Shown in pieces: positions 43,373 to 52,811 of a stretch of 64,000 nt of DNA. The stretch comes from Streptomyces spinosisporus (GTDB lineage: Bacteria; Actinomycetota; Actinomycetes; Streptomycetales; Streptomycetaceae). The stretch spans positions 186,001-250,000 of the forward strand of contig NZ_JALDAX010000004.1 of the NCBI RefSeq assembly GCF_022698145.1, in the 5' to 3' direction. The first letter of the stretch is position 1. Each line of letters begins with the position of its first letter. The position numbers and the translations under genes were made by a program. Under the pieces are notes generated by a model, which saw nothing but the letters and a program-made list of their open reading frames with translations, searched no databases and was not told the DNA's origin.

Positions 43373-44802
43373 GCGTCACCTTCCCTGACCTCGGCGACCG
43401 CGACCGGCAGGAACACCGCCACCTCGTAGCCTCCGTCGTCGGTCCGGCCCGCGGTCATCTCGCCGCTCAGCATCGAGACGCGCTCCCGCATGCCGGTGAT
43501 GCCGTGTCCCGCGCCCGGCGAGGGCTTGATCAGGCTCGGCTCGGGCGGCGGGCCGTTGACGACGCGCACGCCCAGGCCGCCGAGGACGTAGCCGATCTCG
43601 ACCCGGGCGTCGGCGCCGGGCGCGTGGCGCAGGCTGTTGCTGAGCGCCTCCTGGACGATGCGGTACGCCGACAGCTCCACGCCCTGCGGCAGCTCGCGGA
43701 CCGCTCCGGTCACCACCTTGTCGACGCTCAGGCCCGCCTCGCGGACGTTGGCCAGCAGCGCGTCGAGGTCCGCGAGCGTGGGCTGCGGGGCGTCCGGGGC
43801 CTCGTAGTCCTCGGCGCGTACGACACCGAGGACGCGGCGCAGCTCGGTGAGCGCGGCGACCGCGTTCTCCCGGATGGTGGCGAAGGCGCGCTCCAGCTCC
43901 GGCGGCGGGTTCTCCACGCGGTAGGGGGCGGCCTCCGCCTGGATGGCGACGACCGACATGTGGTGGGCGACCACGTCGTGCAGTTCGCGGGCGATGGTGG
44001 TGCGCTCCTCCAGGAGGGTGCGCCTGGACCGCTCGTGCGCGGTCACCGTCCGCTGGGCGGTGACCTCCTGGCGGGCGTCGCGGCGGATGTGCCAGACCGT
44101 GACGGCGAGCAGGGCGATGGCGGAGACGAACAGCATCTCCACGGTGTTGGGGCCGAAGTAGTGGCCGTAGCCGTCGTAGTTTCCGTAGCCGCCGAGGATG
44201 CTCTCGGCGACGAGGCCGTACACCCCCGTGAGCAGCCACATCCAGGCGGTCGCCCGCGGCCGGGTGCGTATCGCCACGATCGTCAGCACGAACAGCTGGC
44301 AGGCGAAGGCGCCGGCCGGCCACGGCCACTCGGAGTCGCCGCTGCTGTCGAGCGCGGCGGCGAGCGGGGTCGCGGCCATCGACAGCCAGAACGCGCCGAC
44401 GGGGCGGGCCATGGTCAGCAGGACCGGGGCCAGGGCCAGCAGACCGACGACCAGACTGACGCCGGCGTCGAGGAACCCGCTGGTCGCGATCAGCATCGCG
44501 AGCAGACCGGCCGCCGTGATCAGGGCGTGCGGGGTCCAGGTCGCGTACTCCCGCATCCGCCCCGACATCCGGCGCGCGAGCGGGCCGTCGCCGCTCGCGC
44601 GGGGCAGGGGGCGATAGGCGAAGGCGTCGTGGAACAGGTCCTGCCGCAGCCCGCGCAGGGCGTCCATGGCCGCCCGGAACTCGGGGCTGCGCGGTTTGTA
44701 CGGCTCGTACGCGCCCTCCGGCGGCTCGGGGGGCGTCGACTGCGTCTGGGTCGTGTCGGTCACGGGTAAGACGGTAGGCGCAGGCGGGTCTGCGGGCGTC
44801 AC
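43369..44802 (-). CDS. Two-component sensor histidine kinase
   Basis: A 477-residue NarX-type kinase. There are 5-6 transmembrane helices between about residues 90 and 240, with no large external domain. The dimerisation domain carries the H-box TTIARELHDVVAHHMS with His275. The ATPase domain has LSNSLRHAPGADARVEIGY, VRVVNGPPPEPS and GHGITGMRERVSML. The start is GTG 44802 or the shorter GTG 44763 (VTDTTQTQS); neither has a strong ribosome site. It pairs with the response regulator. Signal and targets unknown. Confidence 0.9.
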   Translation of the reverse strand: MTPADPPAPTVLPVTDTTQTQSTPPEPPEGAYEPYKPRSPEFRAAMDALRGLRQDLFHDAFAYRPLPRASGDGPLARRMSGRMREYATWTPHALITAAGLLAMLIATSGFLDAGVSLVVGLLALAPVLLTMARPVGAFWLSMAATPLAAALDSSGDSEWPWPAGAFACQLFVLTIVAIRTRPRATAWMWLLTGVYGLVAESILGGYGNYDGYGHYFGPNTVEMLFVSAIALLAVTVWHIRRDARQEVTAQRTVTAHERSRRTLLEERTTIARELHDVVAHHMSVVAIQAEAAPYRVENPPPELERAFATIRENAVAALTELRRVLGVVRAEDYEAPDAPQPTLADLDALLANVREAGLSVDKVVTGAVRELPQGVELSAYRIVQEALSNSLRHAPGADARVEIGYVLGGLGVRVVNGPPPEPSLIKPSPGAGHGITGMRERVSMLSGEMTAGRTDDGGYEVAVFLPVAVAEVREGDA

Positions 44803-44859
44803 CAGTGAGAAGGGTCCTGCGGTCTCCCTCTCAGGTACTACGGCCGCCGGGGCCCGGTG

Positions 44860-45744
44860 TCACCACGCCAGCTGGGCGATCTCCTCGGCGACCACCGCGC
44901 ACGCGTCGGCGGCCGGGTCGATCAGGGGGAAGTGGCCGACGTCCTCCAGGAGCGTGAGGCCCACCACCTCGCCGGCCTTCGCGGCGGCGTCGGCGTACGA
45001 CTCGGCCACCGCCTGCGGGACCGTGAGGTCGGTGCGGCCCTGGACGAGGGTGGTCGCGATGCCGGTGGGCAGCAGCAGGGAGGGGTCGGCGTACGGGCGG
45101 CGCTCGGCGAACTTCTCGTCGCCGCCCAGGAGTTGACGTGTGGCGCCGGCGCACACGTCGAGCTTGTCGGCGACCTCGAAGTCGGCGATCGGCGCCAGCG
45201 CGACGACTCCGCGCAGGGGCGAGGGACGGTCGAGGTGCCAGGGGGCGTCGGCGGGCAGCAGATGGCGGGCCGCCGCCCACAGGGCGAGATGGCCGCCGGC
45301 CGAGTGCCCGGTGACCACCGTGCGGCGCACGTCGGCCTGCACGGGGGTCTCGCGCACCAGCCGGGGCAGCGCGTCCAGCGCGGCCGCGACGTCGTCGAAG
45401 GTCTCCGGCCACCGGCCCGCGACGGGACCGCTCCCGCCCTGGGCCGGGATCGCGCTCCCCCGCCGGTACTCGACACTGGCCACGGCGAAGCCCCGCCGGG
45501 CCAGGAAGTCCGCGAACGGAGAGATGTGCCGCCGGTCGTACGCCGCCCGCCACGCACCCCCGTGCACGACGACCACCAGCGGCGCGAGGGCGCCCGGGAT
45601 CACCTCGACGCGCGGCGTGTAGAAGTCGACCAGCTGGTCGGGATGGTCGCCGTACGCCACGGTCAGGTCGGGATCGACCACCGGGTGCGAGAAGACCGAC
45701 TCCTCCTCGGCGGCGGCCCGCGCTGCTGCGACGTCGTCCGGCAT
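44860..45744 (-). CDS. Alpha/beta hydrolase, probable kynurenine formamidase
   Basis: A 294-residue hydrolase. HGGAW at 61-65 matches the oxyanion-hole motif shared with yeast-type kynurenine formamidases; the nucleophile Ser148 is in GHSAGG, with candidate Asp in QGRTDLTVP and His in DVGHFPLIDP. It lies downstream of kynU/kynA on the same strand, so hydrolysis of N-formylkynurenine (KynB role) is a strong inference. It is separated from kynU by 189 bp with a terminator-like hairpin, implying its own promoter. A general esterase is the alternative. Confidence 0.75.
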   Translation of the reverse strand: MPDDVAAARAAAEEESVFSHPVVDPDLTVAYGDHPDQLVDFYTPRVEVIPGALAPLVVVVHGGAWRAAYDRRHISPFADFLARRGFAVASVEYRRGSAIPAQGGSGPVAGRWPETFDDVAAALDALPRLVRETPVQADVRRTVVTGHSAGGHLALWAAARHLLPADAPWHLDRPSPLRGVVALAPIADFEVADKLDVCAGATRQLLGGDEKFAERRPYADPSLLLPTGIATTLVQGRTDLTVPQAVAESYADAAAKAGEVVGLTLLEDVGHFPLIDPAADACAVVAEEIAQLAW

Positions 45745-45886
45745 GCTCCAACCTCTCAGCGTCGTAACCTGCTTGGCGGACCAGATCCGATCCGGGCCGT
45801 TGGCGGGGACGGTACCAGCCCGGTGACGTGCACGGACACGGGGATGTGACGCTCGGTGAGGGGGGAACGGTTCTGTAGCCGTGCAA

Positions 45887-45913
45887 GCCGGGCGGTCCGC
45901 GGGACCACCCGGC
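45887..45913 (-). terminator. Hairpin downstream of kynU
   Basis: GCCGGGCGGTCC pairs with GGACCACCCGGC (one mismatch) around a 3-nt loop. It lies about 20-45 bp after the kynU stop on the minus strand. Confidence 0.5.
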
Positions 45914-45933
45914 CGTGCGGCGGGGCGCTGGGG

Positions 45934-47181
45934 CTACCCGGCGAGCGTCCCGGCCAGTACCCGCGCCGCCCGTTCCACGTCCGTGAAGCCGATGTACAGG
46001 GGGGTGAAGCCGAAGCGGAGGACGTCGGGGTTGCGGTAGTCGCCGACGACGCCCTGGGCGATGAGGCGTTTCATCACCTCGCCCGCGTCCGGGCAGCGCA
46101 GGGCCACCTGGCTGCCGCGTTGGGCGTGGGCCGCCGGGGTCAGGGACTCGACGCGGCCCGGTGGGACGTACTCCGCCACGCAGTCCAGGAAGAAGTCCGT
46201 CAGGGCCAGGGACTTGGTGCGTACGGTCTCGACCGTGACGCCGTCCCAGACCTCGAGGGCCGCCTCCAGGGCGAGCATCGAGAGGATGTCCGGTGTGCCG
46301 ACGCGACCGCGCAGTGCGCCCGCCGCAGGCTCGTACTCCGACCGCATTCCGAAGGGCTCCGCGTGGGAGTTCCAGCCGGGCAGCGGGGAGTCGAAGCGGT
46401 CCTGGAGGTCGCGGCGCACATAGAGGTACGCCGGTGAACCCGGGCCGCCGTTCAGGTACTTGTAGGTGCAGCCGACCGCGAGGTCCACGCCGTGCTCGTC
46501 CAGGCCGACCGGCAGGGCGCCCGCGCTGTGGCACAGGTCCCAGACGGCCACCGCGCCCGCGGCGTGGATCGCGGCCGTGAGGGAGGGCAGGTCGTGCAGT
46601 CGGCCGGTGCGGTAGTCGACGTGGTTGAGCAGGACCGCGGCCGTACGGTCGGACAGGACGTCAGGGACCTCGGACGGGGTGACCGGGCGCAGGGTGCGGC
46701 CCGTCATACGGGCCGCGGACTCGGCGATGTAGCCGTCGGTGGGGAAGGTCGTCGCGTCCACGACGATCTCGTCCCGGCCGTCCCCCGCGAGCCGTACCGC
46801 GGCCACAAGTGCCTTGAAGACGTTGACACTTGTCGAGTCGCCGACGACGATCTGCCCCGGCGCCGCCCCGACCAGCGGCGCGATACGGTCGCCGATCCGC
46901 TCGGGCGCCGTCCACCAGCCGCTCTCGTCCCAGGACCGGATGCGCAGCTCGCCCCACTGGCGCCGTACGACGTCGTCCACCCGGCCCGGCACCGCCACGG
47001 GCAGCGCGCCGAGGGAGTTGCCGTCCAGGTACACCACCTCGTCGAGCACGAACTTCGCGCGTACGGCGGCCAGTTCGTCGGAGGCGTCCGCCTTCGCGGC
47101 CCGGGCCGCGAGGGATCGTGTGATGGCAGGGGTGGTGTCGGGGGTGGTATCGGGGGTGGTGTCGGGGGTGGTGTCAGACAT
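45934..47181 (-). CDS. kynU: Kynureninase
   Basis: A 415-residue PLP enzyme that splits kynurenine (or hydroxykynurenine) into anthranilate (or 3-hydroxyanthranilate) and alanine. Motifs are VVYLDGNSLGALP, VGDSTSVNVFKAL, VAVWDLCHSAGALPVGL with the PLP-contacting Asp, and the Schiff-base Lys in VGCTYKYLNGGPGSPAY. The N-terminus contains three to four tandem DTTP units encoded by 12-bp repeats, unlike other kynureninases. The ATG at 47181 overlaps the kynA stop by 8 bp, so the two are translationally coupled. Confidence 0.95.
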   Translation of the reverse strand: MSDTTPDTTPDTTPDTTPAITRSLAARAAKADASDELAAVRAKFVLDEVVYLDGNSLGALPVAVPGRVDDVVRRQWGELRIRSWDESGWWTAPERIGDRIAPLVGAAPGQIVVGDSTSVNVFKALVAAVRLAGDGRDEIVVDATTFPTDGYIAESAARMTGRTLRPVTPSEVPDVLSDRTAAVLLNHVDYRTGRLHDLPSLTAAIHAAGAVAVWDLCHSAGALPVGLDEHGVDLAVGCTYKYLNGGPGSPAYLYVRRDLQDRFDSPLPGWNSHAEPFGMRSEYEPAAGALRGRVGTPDILSMLALEAALEVWDGVTVETVRTKSLALTDFFLDCVAEYVPPGRVESLTPAAHAQRGSQVALRCPDAGEVMKRLIAQGVVGDYRNPDVLRFGFTPLYIGFTDVERAARVLAGTLAG

Positions 47182-48004
47182 GCGACCTCGCCGTCCACAG
47201 CTCGGGAAAGACGTTCTTCTGCGCCCGCTTCTCCAGCCAGGCCACTCCGGCCGAGCCGCCCGTGCCCGCCTTGGCGCCCATCGCACGGCGGGTGGCGACG
47301 AGATGGTCGTTGCGCCATCGCCACACCAGCTCGGCGACGTCCGTCAACGCCTCGCCCAGGCGGGCGAGTTCGCCGTGCTCGTCACCGGAGTAGATCGCGG
47401 TCCAGGCGGCCTCGACGGCCGGTGAGGGCTCGTAGCGCTGGGACACGTCGCGCCGCAGGACGGAGGCGGGGATCGGGTGGCCGCGGCGGGCGAGCAGGGC
47501 CAGCACCTCGTCGTACAGGCTCGGCTCGTGCAGCGCCTTCTCCAACTCGGCGTGCACGCGCGGGGCGCCGCGGTGCGGGACCAGCATGGACGCGGACTTC
47601 TCGCCGAGCAGGAACTCCATGCGCCGGTACATCGCCGACTGGAAGCCGGAGCCCTCGCCGAGGGCCGAGCGGTAGGAGTTGAACTGGGCCGGGGTGAGCT
47701 GCCCGAGGGGCCGCCAGGAGGCGTTCAACGCCTCCAGCTCGCGCACCGAGCGCTTCAGAGCGGCCACGGCCGTCGGCACGTCGTCGGACCGCAGGGCGTG
47801 CGCGGCGGTCTCCCACTCGTGGACGACGACGGTGAACCACAGCTCCATGACCTGGGTCGTGACCAGGAAGACCATCTCTCCGGGGTCGTCGGAGAGGGTG
47901 TGCTGGAGGTGGGTGAGCACGTCCGCCTTGACGTAGTCCTCGTACGGCGTGGTGCCCTGGAAATCGAGATGCGGGGTCTCCGGCTCGGAAGCCTGGTGGG
48001 ACAT
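47174..48004 (-). CDS. kynA: Tryptophan 2,3-dioxygenase
   Basis: A 276-residue haem enzyme that opens the tryptophan indole ring, first step of the kynurenine pathway. Family motifs are YVKADVLTHLQHTLSDD, EMVFLVTTQVMELWF, NSYRSALGEGSGFQS, and the C-terminal VWRWRNDHLVATRRAMG with the His that ligates haem in this enzyme class. It is the first gene of kynA-kynU. Products can feed NAD, anthranilate or antibiotic precursors. Confidence 0.95.
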   Translation of the reverse strand: MSHQASEPETPHLDFQGTTPYEDYVKADVLTHLQHTLSDDPGEMVFLVTTQVMELWFTVVVHEWETAAHALRSDDVPTAVAALKRSVRELEALNASWRPLGQLTPAQFNSYRSALGEGSGFQSAMYRRMEFLLGEKSASMLVPHRGAPRVHAELEKALHEPSLYDEVLALLARRGHPIPASVLRRDVSQRYEPSPAVEAAWTAIYSGDEHGELARLGEALTDVAELVWRWRNDHLVATRRAMGAKAGTGGSAGVAWLEKRAQKNVFPELWTARSHV

Positions 48005-48114
48005 CGCTGTCTCCTGATGTGTACTCCGGGTAGCGGTCCGCCCCTGCCGTTACCGGCACGGGGGCCCCGGTCCCCACGGGCATCCTCCGCAATCACTCCG
48101 GCCCGCCGCAAGGC

Positions 48115-48135
48115 CCGCCCGGTCGGACCGGGCGG
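48115..48135 (-). terminator. Hairpin downstream of the DUF3151 gene side / upstream of kynA
   Basis: CCGCCCGGT and ACCGGGCGG form a perfect 9-bp stem with a 3-nt loop just downstream of the DUF3151 stop (minus strand). It would separate that gene from kynA. Confidence 0.5.
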
Positions 48136-48156
48136 ACCCGCGGAGCACCGTACGCG

Positions 48157-48570
48157 CTAACCCAGCGTCTGGGCTGCGGTCGGCGAGGAGTCCTTCAGGA
48201 ACTGGGAGCAGCGCTCGTACTCCTCCTGCTCGCCGATCGCCTGTGCGGCGCGGGCGAGGGCGTGCAGGGCGCGCAGGAAGCCGCGGTTGGGCTCGTGCTC
48301 CCAGGGCACCGGGCCGTGCCCCTTCCAGCCGTTGCGGCGCAGGGCGTCCAGGCCCCGGTGGTAGCCCGTGCGGGCGTAGGCGTACGACTCCACGACGCTG
48401 CCCCGCTCGAACGCCTCGTCGGCCAGCTGCGCCCAGGCCAGCGAGGACGTGGGGTACTTGGCGGCGACGTCCGCGGGCGCCGTGCCGTTCGCCAGCAGCT
48501 CTCGGGGCGCGGGGTCGTCGGGCAGATGGGTCGGGGGCGGGCCCCCCAGAAGGTTCTCGTGAATCGACAT
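48157..48570 (-). CDS. DUF3151 protein
   Basis: A 137-residue protein with a tetratricopeptide-like helical pattern: LAWAQLADEAFERGSVVESYAYARTGYHRGLDALRRNGW and RALHALARAAQAIGEQEEY. These match the DUF3151 family of actinobacteria. The ATG at 48570 (MSIHENLLGGPPPTHLP) is preferred over a longer start at 48609. Function unknown. Confidence 0.87.
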   Translation of the reverse strand: MSIHENLLGGPPPTHLPDDPAPRELLANGTAPADVAAKYPTSSLAWAQLADEAFERGSVVESYAYARTGYHRGLDALRRNGWKGHGPVPWEHEPNRGFLRALHALARAAQAIGEQEEYERCSQFLKDSSPTAAQTLG

Positions 48571-48679
48571 GCCCCAAGTCTGCGCCATCCCCCCACCCCC
48601 GGCTCCCACGGCGCCCCTCGACTACGGGGCCGGCACTACGGCACAGATCAACGAAGCTCACCGTGCCCCACACCCAGGC

Positions 48680-50146
48680 CTACGCGATCCGCCGCCCCGC
48701 GCGCTCCCCCTCCAGGGGTGGTGCGGTGATTGAGGCGTGGGTGAGGCATTCCGGGCGGCGGCAGTCGGGGGGTAGGGCGCGGACCGTTGCGTAGGCGACC
48801 GCCGAGCCGACGACGAGTACGGCGGCGCAGATGAGCATGGCCCGGTGGAAGGCGTCGTTGAAGGCGTCGGGGGAGAGGTACGCCTCGGGGCCCATGCCGG
48901 CCACCAGCGGCAGCGCGGCCACCGCGATCAGGCCGGCCGCGCGGGCCGCCGCGTTGTTGATGCCGCTGGCCAGGCCCGCCCTGGCGGTGTCCACCGAGGC
49001 GAGGACGGTGGAGGTCAGCGGGGCGACCAGGGTGACCATGCCGGTGCCGAGGACGAGGAGCGCGGGCAGCACGTCGGCGGCGTAGGAGGCGCCGGGGCCC
49101 ACCCGCAGCATCAGCAGCATTCCCGCGGCGCACAGCAGCGGGCCCGCGGTGAGCGGGATGCGGGGGCCGATACGGTCGGCCAGGGCGCCCGAGCGGGCGG
49201 AGAACAGCAGCATCAGGGCGGTCGTCGGCAGCAGGGACGTACCGGCGGTCAGCGGCGACCAGCCGACGGCGACCTGGAGCTGCAGGGCCGTGAGGAAGAA
49301 GAACCCGCCGAACGCCGCGTACACGCACAGCGTGACCAGGTTGACCGCCGTGAACTGGCGGGAGGCGAAGATGTCGAGCGGCATCATCGGGTCCGGGTTG
49401 CGCTGCTCGACCCGGACGAAGGCCACGCCCGCGACCAGCCCGGCCACCGCGGTGATCACGACCACCAGCGAGCCCTGGCGGGCCTCGATCAGGGCGTAGG
49501 TGATCAGGGCGAGGGACAGGGCACCGAGCGCCGCGCCCAGGACGTCGAAGCGGCCGTGGGAGCGGCCGTCCGCCGACTCGGGGACATGGCGCAGGGCGAT
49601 CGGCGCGCACAGCAGGGCCAGCGGGACGTTGAGCAGGAAGACCCAGCGCCAGCCGGGCCCGTCCACCAGCCACCCTCCCAGGAACGGTCCGACGGCCGCG
49701 CCGATGCCCCCGAACCCGGACCACAGACCGACCGCTCTGCCCCGGTCGTCGGGGTGGAAGGACGCCTGGATCAGCGCCAGTGAGCCCGGCGTGAGGAGCG
49801 CCCCGCCGATCCCCTGCAGGGCGCGGGCCGCGACGAGGACGCCGGAGGTCGGCGCGAGACCGCACAGCAGGGACGCGGCGGCGAACCAGACGACGCCGAT
49901 GACGAAGATCTTGCGGCGGCCGTAGTGGTCGCCGAGGGAGCCGCCGAGCAGGATCAGCCCGGCCAGCGTCAGCATGTACGCGTTGACCGTCCACTGCAGC
50001 ACGGCGAGATCGGCGTCCAGGTCGCTGCCGATGCGCGGCAGGGCGACATTGACGACGGTGGAGTCCAGCATCGCCATGCTGGAGCCGAGCACAGTGGTCA
50101 GCAGGATCCACTTGCCCCGGGGAGAGGCGATCCGGACGTCGGGCAT
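48680..50146 (-). CDS. MFS drug exporter (DHA2/EmrB type)
   Basis: A 488-residue transporter with about 14 helices. The N-terminal motif is VLGSSMAMLDSTVVNVALPRI, motif A is GGSLGDHYGRRKIF, and motif C is GPFLGGWLVDGPGWRWVFLLNVP. It is a proton-driven drug or metabolite exporter of the DHA2 class. The ATG at 50146 lies only 15 bp from the fba terminator hairpin, and TATACC sits 7 nt before the ATG, suggesting leaderless initiation right after the terminator. Confidence 0.9.
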   Translation of the reverse strand: MPDVRIASPRGKWILLTTVLGSSMAMLDSTVVNVALPRIGSDLDADLAVLQWTVNAYMLTLAGLILLGGSLGDHYGRRKIFVIGVVWFAAASLLCGLAPTSGVLVAARALQGIGGALLTPGSLALIQASFHPDDRGRAVGLWSGFGGIGAAVGPFLGGWLVDGPGWRWVFLLNVPLALLCAPIALRHVPESADGRSHGRFDVLGAALGALSLALITYALIEARQGSLVVVITAVAGLVAGVAFVRVEQRNPDPMMPLDIFASRQFTAVNLVTLCVYAAFGGFFFLTALQLQVAVGWSPLTAGTSLLPTTALMLLFSARSGALADRIGPRIPLTAGPLLCAAGMLLMLRVGPGASYAADVLPALLVLGTGMVTLVAPLTSTVLASVDTARAGLASGINNAAARAAGLIAVAALPLVAGMGPEAYLSPDAFNDAFHRAMLICAAVLVVGSAVAYATVRALPPDCRRPECLTHASITAPPLEGERAGRRIA

Positions 50147-50161
50147 GACCCCAGGTATACA

Positions 50162-50191
50162 ACGAGCCCGGTGCCGTAGCACCGGGCTCGT
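50162..50191 (-). terminator. fba terminator
   Basis: ACGAGCCCGGTGC and GCACCGGGCTCGT form a perfect 13-bp stem around the CGTA loop, immediately after fba and 15 bp before the MFS start codon. Confidence 0.8.
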
Positions 50192-50222
50192 CCGAGAGAG
50201 ACGGCCAACCGCCGTCCCCCGG

Positions 50223-51245
<1,023 letters not shown>

Positions 51246-51374
51246 CTGTCCGCTCCTTGGTATGTGCGGTTGGCGTTCTGCGTGCTGCGGCCCTGACCTA
51301 GACCTTGGGGATGACGTCGTCGTCGGCCCCATCTTTCCAGACTCGGCCGGATGCTTTGCCCGTCCTGTCCACCC

Positions 51375-51383
51375 TGTGGATAA
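51375..51383 (-). promoter_or_regulatory. Single DnaA box (TTATCCACA)
   Basis: The minus strand carries TTATCCACA, the general DnaA box, directly after the pyrE stop. A lone copy; no origin features surround it. Confidence 0.3.
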
Positions 51384-51384
51384 C

Positions 51385-51933
51385 TCAGTCGAGACCCAGG
51401 TCGTCCTTGGAGTAGGCGAACAGGTACGGCACTCCCGCGCCCTCCTGGATCTTCTCCGCGGCGCCGGTCGCACGGTCGACGATGGTCGCCACGGCGACCA
51501 CCTCCGCACCCGCCTCGCGCACCGCCTCGACGGCGGTCAGCGGGGAGCCGCCGGTGGTGGAGGTGTCCTCGACGACCAGCACCCGGCGGCCCGCGATGTC
51601 CGGGCCCTCGACGCGGCGCTGCAGCCCGTGCGCCTTGGCGGCCTTGCGCACCACGAAGGCGTCGAGCCGGCTGCCGCGCGCGGCGGCCGCGTGCAGCATG
51701 GCGGCCGCGACCGGGTCGGCGCCCATGGTCAGACCGCCCACGGCGTCGAAGTCCAGATCGGCGGTGAGATCGAGGAGCACCTGGCCCACCAGCGGGGCCG
51801 CCTCACCGTCCAGGGTGATCCGGCGCAGGTCGACGTAGTAGTCCGCCTCCAGCCCCGACGACAGGGTCACCTTGCCGTGCACCACGGCCTTGTTCTTGAT
51901 CTGCTGCAGCAGCTCGCCTCGTACGTCCGTCAT
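51385..51933 (-). CDS. pyrE: Orotate phosphoribosyltransferase
   Basis: A 182-residue phosphoribosyltransferase that makes orotidine monophosphate in pyrimidine synthesis. The PRPP-binding motif is RVLVVEDTSTTGGSPLTAVE; also present are the hood region VVRKAAKAHGLQRRVEG and the dimer loop YYVDLRRITLDGEAAP. Length is standard. The epimerase gene stops 10 bp upstream on the same strand, so they are probably one operon. Confidence 0.95.
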   Translation of the reverse strand: MTDVRGELLQQIKNKAVVHGKVTLSSGLEADYYVDLRRITLDGEAAPLVGQVLLDLTADLDFDAVGGLTMGADPVAAAMLHAAAARGSRLDAFVVRKAAKAHGLQRRVEGPDIAGRRVLVVEDTSTTGGSPLTAVEAVREAGAEVVAVATIVDRATGAAEKIQEGAGVPYLFAYSKDDLGLD

Positions 51934-51943
51934 GCCAGTCAGC

Positions 51944-52750
51944 TTAAAGGCGGCGCCAGGTCCAGGTGGCCGTCGCTTCCAGCGGCTCCAGCAGGGTGAC
52001 CTGGCGCGGCATGGTGTTCAGGCCGTTGGGCGGGCCGGTCTGCGGCTCCACGCACACGGCCTCGCGCTGCTCGTCGTAGACGACGACCCACTCCTCGCGG
52101 CTGGTCACCTTCAGCTCCAGCTGCCCGGGCCAGGTCAGGGTGACGTCGACGCCGCCGGGCATGCCGAAGCAGTCGTCCCAGGGTCCGGGCTTCGGCTCGA
52201 CGCGGTGGCCGGTGGGCAGGTGGTCCTCGCCGCGCTCCTCCTGCCAGGCGGGCGTGAAGTCGATCCGTACGTCCTCGCCGACGGAACCGTCCGCGCGTAC
52301 GAGGGCACGGTTGAACCACGGGTGCCAGCCGACCTGGGCCGGGAAGGACGAGTCGTGCGCCTCCACGGACAGCGTCAGCGTCAGGGAGTCGGGGGTCAGG
52401 GCGAACTCCTGCGTGACACGGCCGGCGTAGGGCCAGGGCTCCACCAGGGGGTACGTGATGACCGCCCCGTCGGTGTCCGCGCGCACGACGCTCCAGGCGC
52501 CGTCGCGGGCGGTGCCGTGGATGGCGTGCGGCGGGGAGTTGAGCGGCATCTGGTGCAGGGTCGCACCGTCCAGGAAGCGGCCGTTCCTGATCCGCCCGCA
52601 CCAGGGGGCCATCGGGAAGCAGCCGAACCGTTCGCCCTGGCGCAGCAGTTCGGTCCCGCCGACGCGCAGCCCCGAGACCCGCCCGCCGTTGCCCGGCCGT
52701 ACGGTCACCTCCGCGTCGCCCGCGGTCAGCGTGATGTCTTCGTCACTCAC
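51944..52750 (-). CDS. Aldose 1-epimerase family protein
   Basis: A 268-residue beta-sandwich protein of the galactose mutarotase superfamily: APWCGRIRNGRF, PHAIHGTARDGAW with the catalytic-type His, QVGWHPWFNRAL with the second His, and a late Glu region AVCVEPQTGPPNG. It interconverts sugar anomers or a related substrate. The GTG at 52750 (VSDEDITL) is chosen because 17 upstream residues are not conserved-looking. It sits 10 bp before pyrE. Confidence 0.87.
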   Translation of the reverse strand: MSDEDITLTAGDAEVTVRPGNGGRVSGLRVGGTELLRQGERFGCFPMAPWCGRIRNGRFLDGATLHQMPLNSPPHAIHGTARDGAWSVVRADTDGAVITYPLVEPWPYAGRVTQEFALTPDSLTLTLSVEAHDSSFPAQVGWHPWFNRALVRADGSVGEDVRIDFTPAWQEERGEDHLPTGHRVEPKPGPWDDCFGMPGGVDVTLTWPGQLELKVTSREEWVVVYDEQREAVCVEPQTGPPNGLNTMPRQVTLLEPLEATATWTWRRL

Positions 52751-52811
52751 GCCGACGACCCTACTGGGGCGATCAGGACCGCGTACGCCGCCGTCACGCA
52801 CGCGGCGGTGC

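Noticed and set aside
44860..45744. General lipase or acetylesterase assignment as the primary call.
   Set aside because: The HGGAW motif and location beside kynA and kynU make a kynurenine formamidase role more likely, though not proven.
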